A stretch of 64,000 nucleotides of DNA from Patiria pectinifera (taxonomy: Eukaryota > Echinodermata > Asteroidea > Valvatida > Asterinidae). Of the stretch, positions 61,309 through 64,000 are shown one piece after another (within the stretch, counting starts at the first letter, position 1; the number at the start of each line of letters is the position of its first letter). A program made the position numbers and the translations under genes. Under the pieces are notes generated by a model. That model did no database searches. It was not told the origin of the DNA and worked only from the letters and a program-made list of their open reading frames with translations. The stretch covers positions 12,113,281 to 12,177,280 of the forward strand of contig CM057144.1 in NCBI GenBank assembly GCA_029964075.1, given 5' to 3'.

Positions 61309-64000
61309 CTTTCAGTTCTGCCCCCCCCCCTTCTTTTTTTTTGGGGGGGGGGGATTTGTCGAAAATCCATCATGTCCATAAATGAATTTTTTAAACAGAC
61401 TTTCCACCCTTTTCAGCAGAATTTTAAAAAGGGTCTATTCCTTCCTCCATGTATATCACATAGCCTAAGTTGAAGCGTCTTATTACAAAACCACTCAAAA
61501 ATTACATCTTTTCTTCATTTGTTCTTCATGTTCTTAATCTTATGACTATTTTCGACGTTTTTCATGTTTTTTATGCCAGATTTTCTCATTCCCAAACAAA
61601 GTGTGAATCGGGGAACAAAGTTTTTTTGATATGGTAGGCCTACACCATAATCTACATGTCTGTGAAGTTTTATAAAATACGGCGAACCAGACCGCGTGGC
61701 GAGCGAAAAAAAGGCCTCGTCCCACGGACTATTGTCGAACAATACCGACCATGCCGCGCCGACAAAAAAAAATGGCCGCTGCGCGCGTCCTATGCTTATC
61801 ATTGTATGTCAAGGACATAAAGCGCATGCGTTATTGCGAAATTCACGGGCTCAAAAGCTCACACAAAAAACAAGTCAAGAAACCCTTAAATTCATCGTTG
61901 TTTGTGCTGTATAACTTACCTTTGTTGCTGAGAAATACTGTACCCAAAGTTACTTCTGCTAAGCATACCTTGTGGGCCAATGAAGGGCAGTTTGGGATGA
62001 ATATTTCTACCCGATTTGTCACAATTTCTTGATGCGATAATGAAGCGCGCCAGTCGTGATTCTCAACTACGCACGCGGTTTCGGTGTCATGTCAAATAGT
62101 GTCCGCAACTGTCCCGTAGTGCAGATATACAGAAGATGGGAGTGTCGATTGTAGCGCGTACTATACATGTAGGTTTCTTATACTGTTTGAAAATGTGCTC
62201 TTTAATTAATGTTAAAAAACGTATCTGCAATGACTGATAACTATCATTGAGGCTATTAAGAAAGATTGCTTTTCTTTTTAGTGCCAAACTTTTAAATTAG
62301 TGCCAAAACTTTTATATCCGGAAACCGGAATACCAACAGGCCATAGCAGGGTATTTTTTTTATGGCCGAGGGGGGAGGGGTAAACAGTTAGTGAAAAAGG
62401 GCACTCGCACAAGTCCGTGCTGAATGTACACAGGATATTTATTTCTCCGGACACTTGGCCTCCGTAAAATCAAATAATCAAAAGGGGGTGGGGGGGGGGG
62501 AGGTTCTATCTTTAAATGGGGGCTCTGTTCAAAACCGGACAAGCAGGCAAGATTGGACATTAATAGATGCCGCGCTATTCAGGGGGTGAGCGAAATTCCA
62601 AAGTGGGCACTCGTAAAACACAAGGCAGCTTAGTGGTAAAAAGAGCAGTTTCTTGGTTTTTTTTTTGTACAAAATGAGCACTTGTTTAAAACAAAAGGGC
62701 ACTCTTCACGAACCCTCTTCACAAATATTCGGGTTGAAACACTTGTGAAAAAGGGCACTTCAATGGAAAAGGGCAGTCTATGGGGGGGGGGTACCCCCCT
62801 TTACCCCCCCTTCCCCCAGCTAGGCCTCTAGCTCTACCTATAGGTTGCAATTATAATATTATTAGAGCCATCATAAATATCATGGCTGATCTGCTGCTCA
62901 GTATGACCTAGTAGCTGACTATCGAAAGAATTTTGAAAAACCTGAAAAGAAAGGCAGGGTAACACATGGGCGTCGCCGTCGCCATTTTTCTTTTCGCCAG
63001 CGCGGTACGGTGTAAAGCATTCACAAGAACTGGCATTAGCGAATGAAATCACCGGCCGTGGAAAAATCGTTGCCAAATCATTTGATTAGCCCATCGTATT
63101 CTTTTTTCATTGTCTTGTTCCTTTGTTTTTTCGGGGTTTTGATTTGATTTATGGTCATCCAGCCAAGTAAGTGGTTCATTTCAGCATGGTTGATTTCAGC
63201 AGCTCATTTGAAATGCATTTAAATAGTGATTGAACTTGTTCTGGACATATATAATTGCGACATGAAAATAATATTTGTTAGGTTGGGAGAAACAAAGTTA
63301 GATTTTGAAGTACAAAATATCAGCCTTTTAATTTTGTTTCGTCACAATCTCCAGAAACCTGCATGCGTTTTTTTAAAATTAGGTATTTGGCATAAGCCTT
63401 GCGGGTCAACAACGACGAAGCAGCGATCATGCGCATTACGTCTATGCCGTCCATGATTTGCAGAGATCCCAAGTGTACGTGACACTACCAGTGCTGTAAA
63501 ACAATGTGGCTAGCTAGCTAGCTGCAGTAGTGCGCGTATGCTATTATGCATGCTTGTAGTGCATGCAGTTGCAGTACATGTACAATGTACACCAGCGCAC
63601 AGTCCCTGGTGGTGAAATCATGCACGTGACAACTCAACGGCAGTATTTTACACCTCAACTTTTTCCTTCCAATGGACAACTTCAAACAGATTCAGTAGTT
63701 TCTAGTGCTTTTTTTGCACTGTTACGGAGCAAAGAAATAAAGTTGCATTTTCGATTGTCTGAGTATATTCAATATATTTAATAATCGAAAAAAATAATCA
63801 GCAAAATTTGATATTAAAGGGTGTAGGTTCAACAGAAGGAAAAGCTCACAATCACATGACAGTGTCTACCATTTTTAGCTGGTAGCCGACTTATTGCTCA
63901 ATCGAAACAGTATAATTTCGGAGTGGTACGGGTACCAGTCGTTCTTTCATGATTTCTGGAAACTGGCGAAGAGACATCAAACTTCCCAAAGACTGCCAGC
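61309..64000. other. Right-hand stretch, no gene recognised
   Basis: Contains facing C- and G-runs near 61320-61350, degenerate copies of an AAAAAGGGCACT motif between 62390 and 62780 (probably an old DNA element), GC-richer patches near 61680-61800 and 62970-63010, and AT-rich sequence. Upstream exons of the RNA-binding protein gene could lie here but none can be shown. Confidence 0.4.

Noticed and set aside
63920-64000. Possible exon at the right edge of the window
   Set aside because: Short open stretches exist on both strands, but no splice site or motif separates them from chance, and the sequence ends.

Overview
This is eukaryotic nuclear DNA: genes are split into short exons with GT-AG introns, and most of the window is non-coding and rich in transposons. 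The gene content (SCHIP1-type coiled-coil protein, CD38/Aplysia-type ADP-ribosyl cyclases, a phytanoyl-CoA dioxygenase family enzyme, a one-RRM glycine-rich RNA-binding protein), the many small inverted-repeat elements and the tRNA-type SINE-like repeats suggest a marine deuterostome invertebrate, most likely an echinoderm. The species is not identifiable from the sequence alone.

Layout. 0.6-7.9 kb (+): the last four coding exons of a SCHIP1 homologue. 13.5-18.7 kb and 21.7-27.0 kb (-): two tandem, complete seven-exon ADP-ribosyl cyclase genes with identical intron phases, encoding predicted secreted proteins of 296 and 308 residues. 27-46 kb: no intact host gene. It holds a 166-bp satellite array (29.8-34.3 kb, resuming at 40.9-42.0 kb) interrupted by two head-to-tail elements with shared ends (987 bp and 5,621 bp) that look like non-autonomous rolling-circle (Helitron2/Helentron-type) transposons. 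The longer one carries two exons of an unrecognised gene. 46.6-52.0 kb (-): a complete six-exon PhyH-family dioxygenase gene (276 aa) with a 97-bp minisatellite in intron 4. 56.2-58.7 kb (-): a complete three-coding-exon glycine-rich RRM protein gene (128 aa), followed downstream by eleven 34-bp repeats. 60.4-61.3 kb: an 885-bp near-perfect palindromic element with a 9-bp target duplication. 61.3-64 kb: no gene seen.

The genes do not form a pathway. Only the cyclase pair forms a functional cluster: both products are expected to act on NAD/NADP to make calcium-mobilising nucleotides (cADPR, NAADP) outside the cell or in a vesicle lumen. Splice joins were derived by hand from reading frame, GT-AG sites and phase; all coding exons of the cyclase, dioxygenase and RNA-binding protein genes join in frame from ATG to stop.
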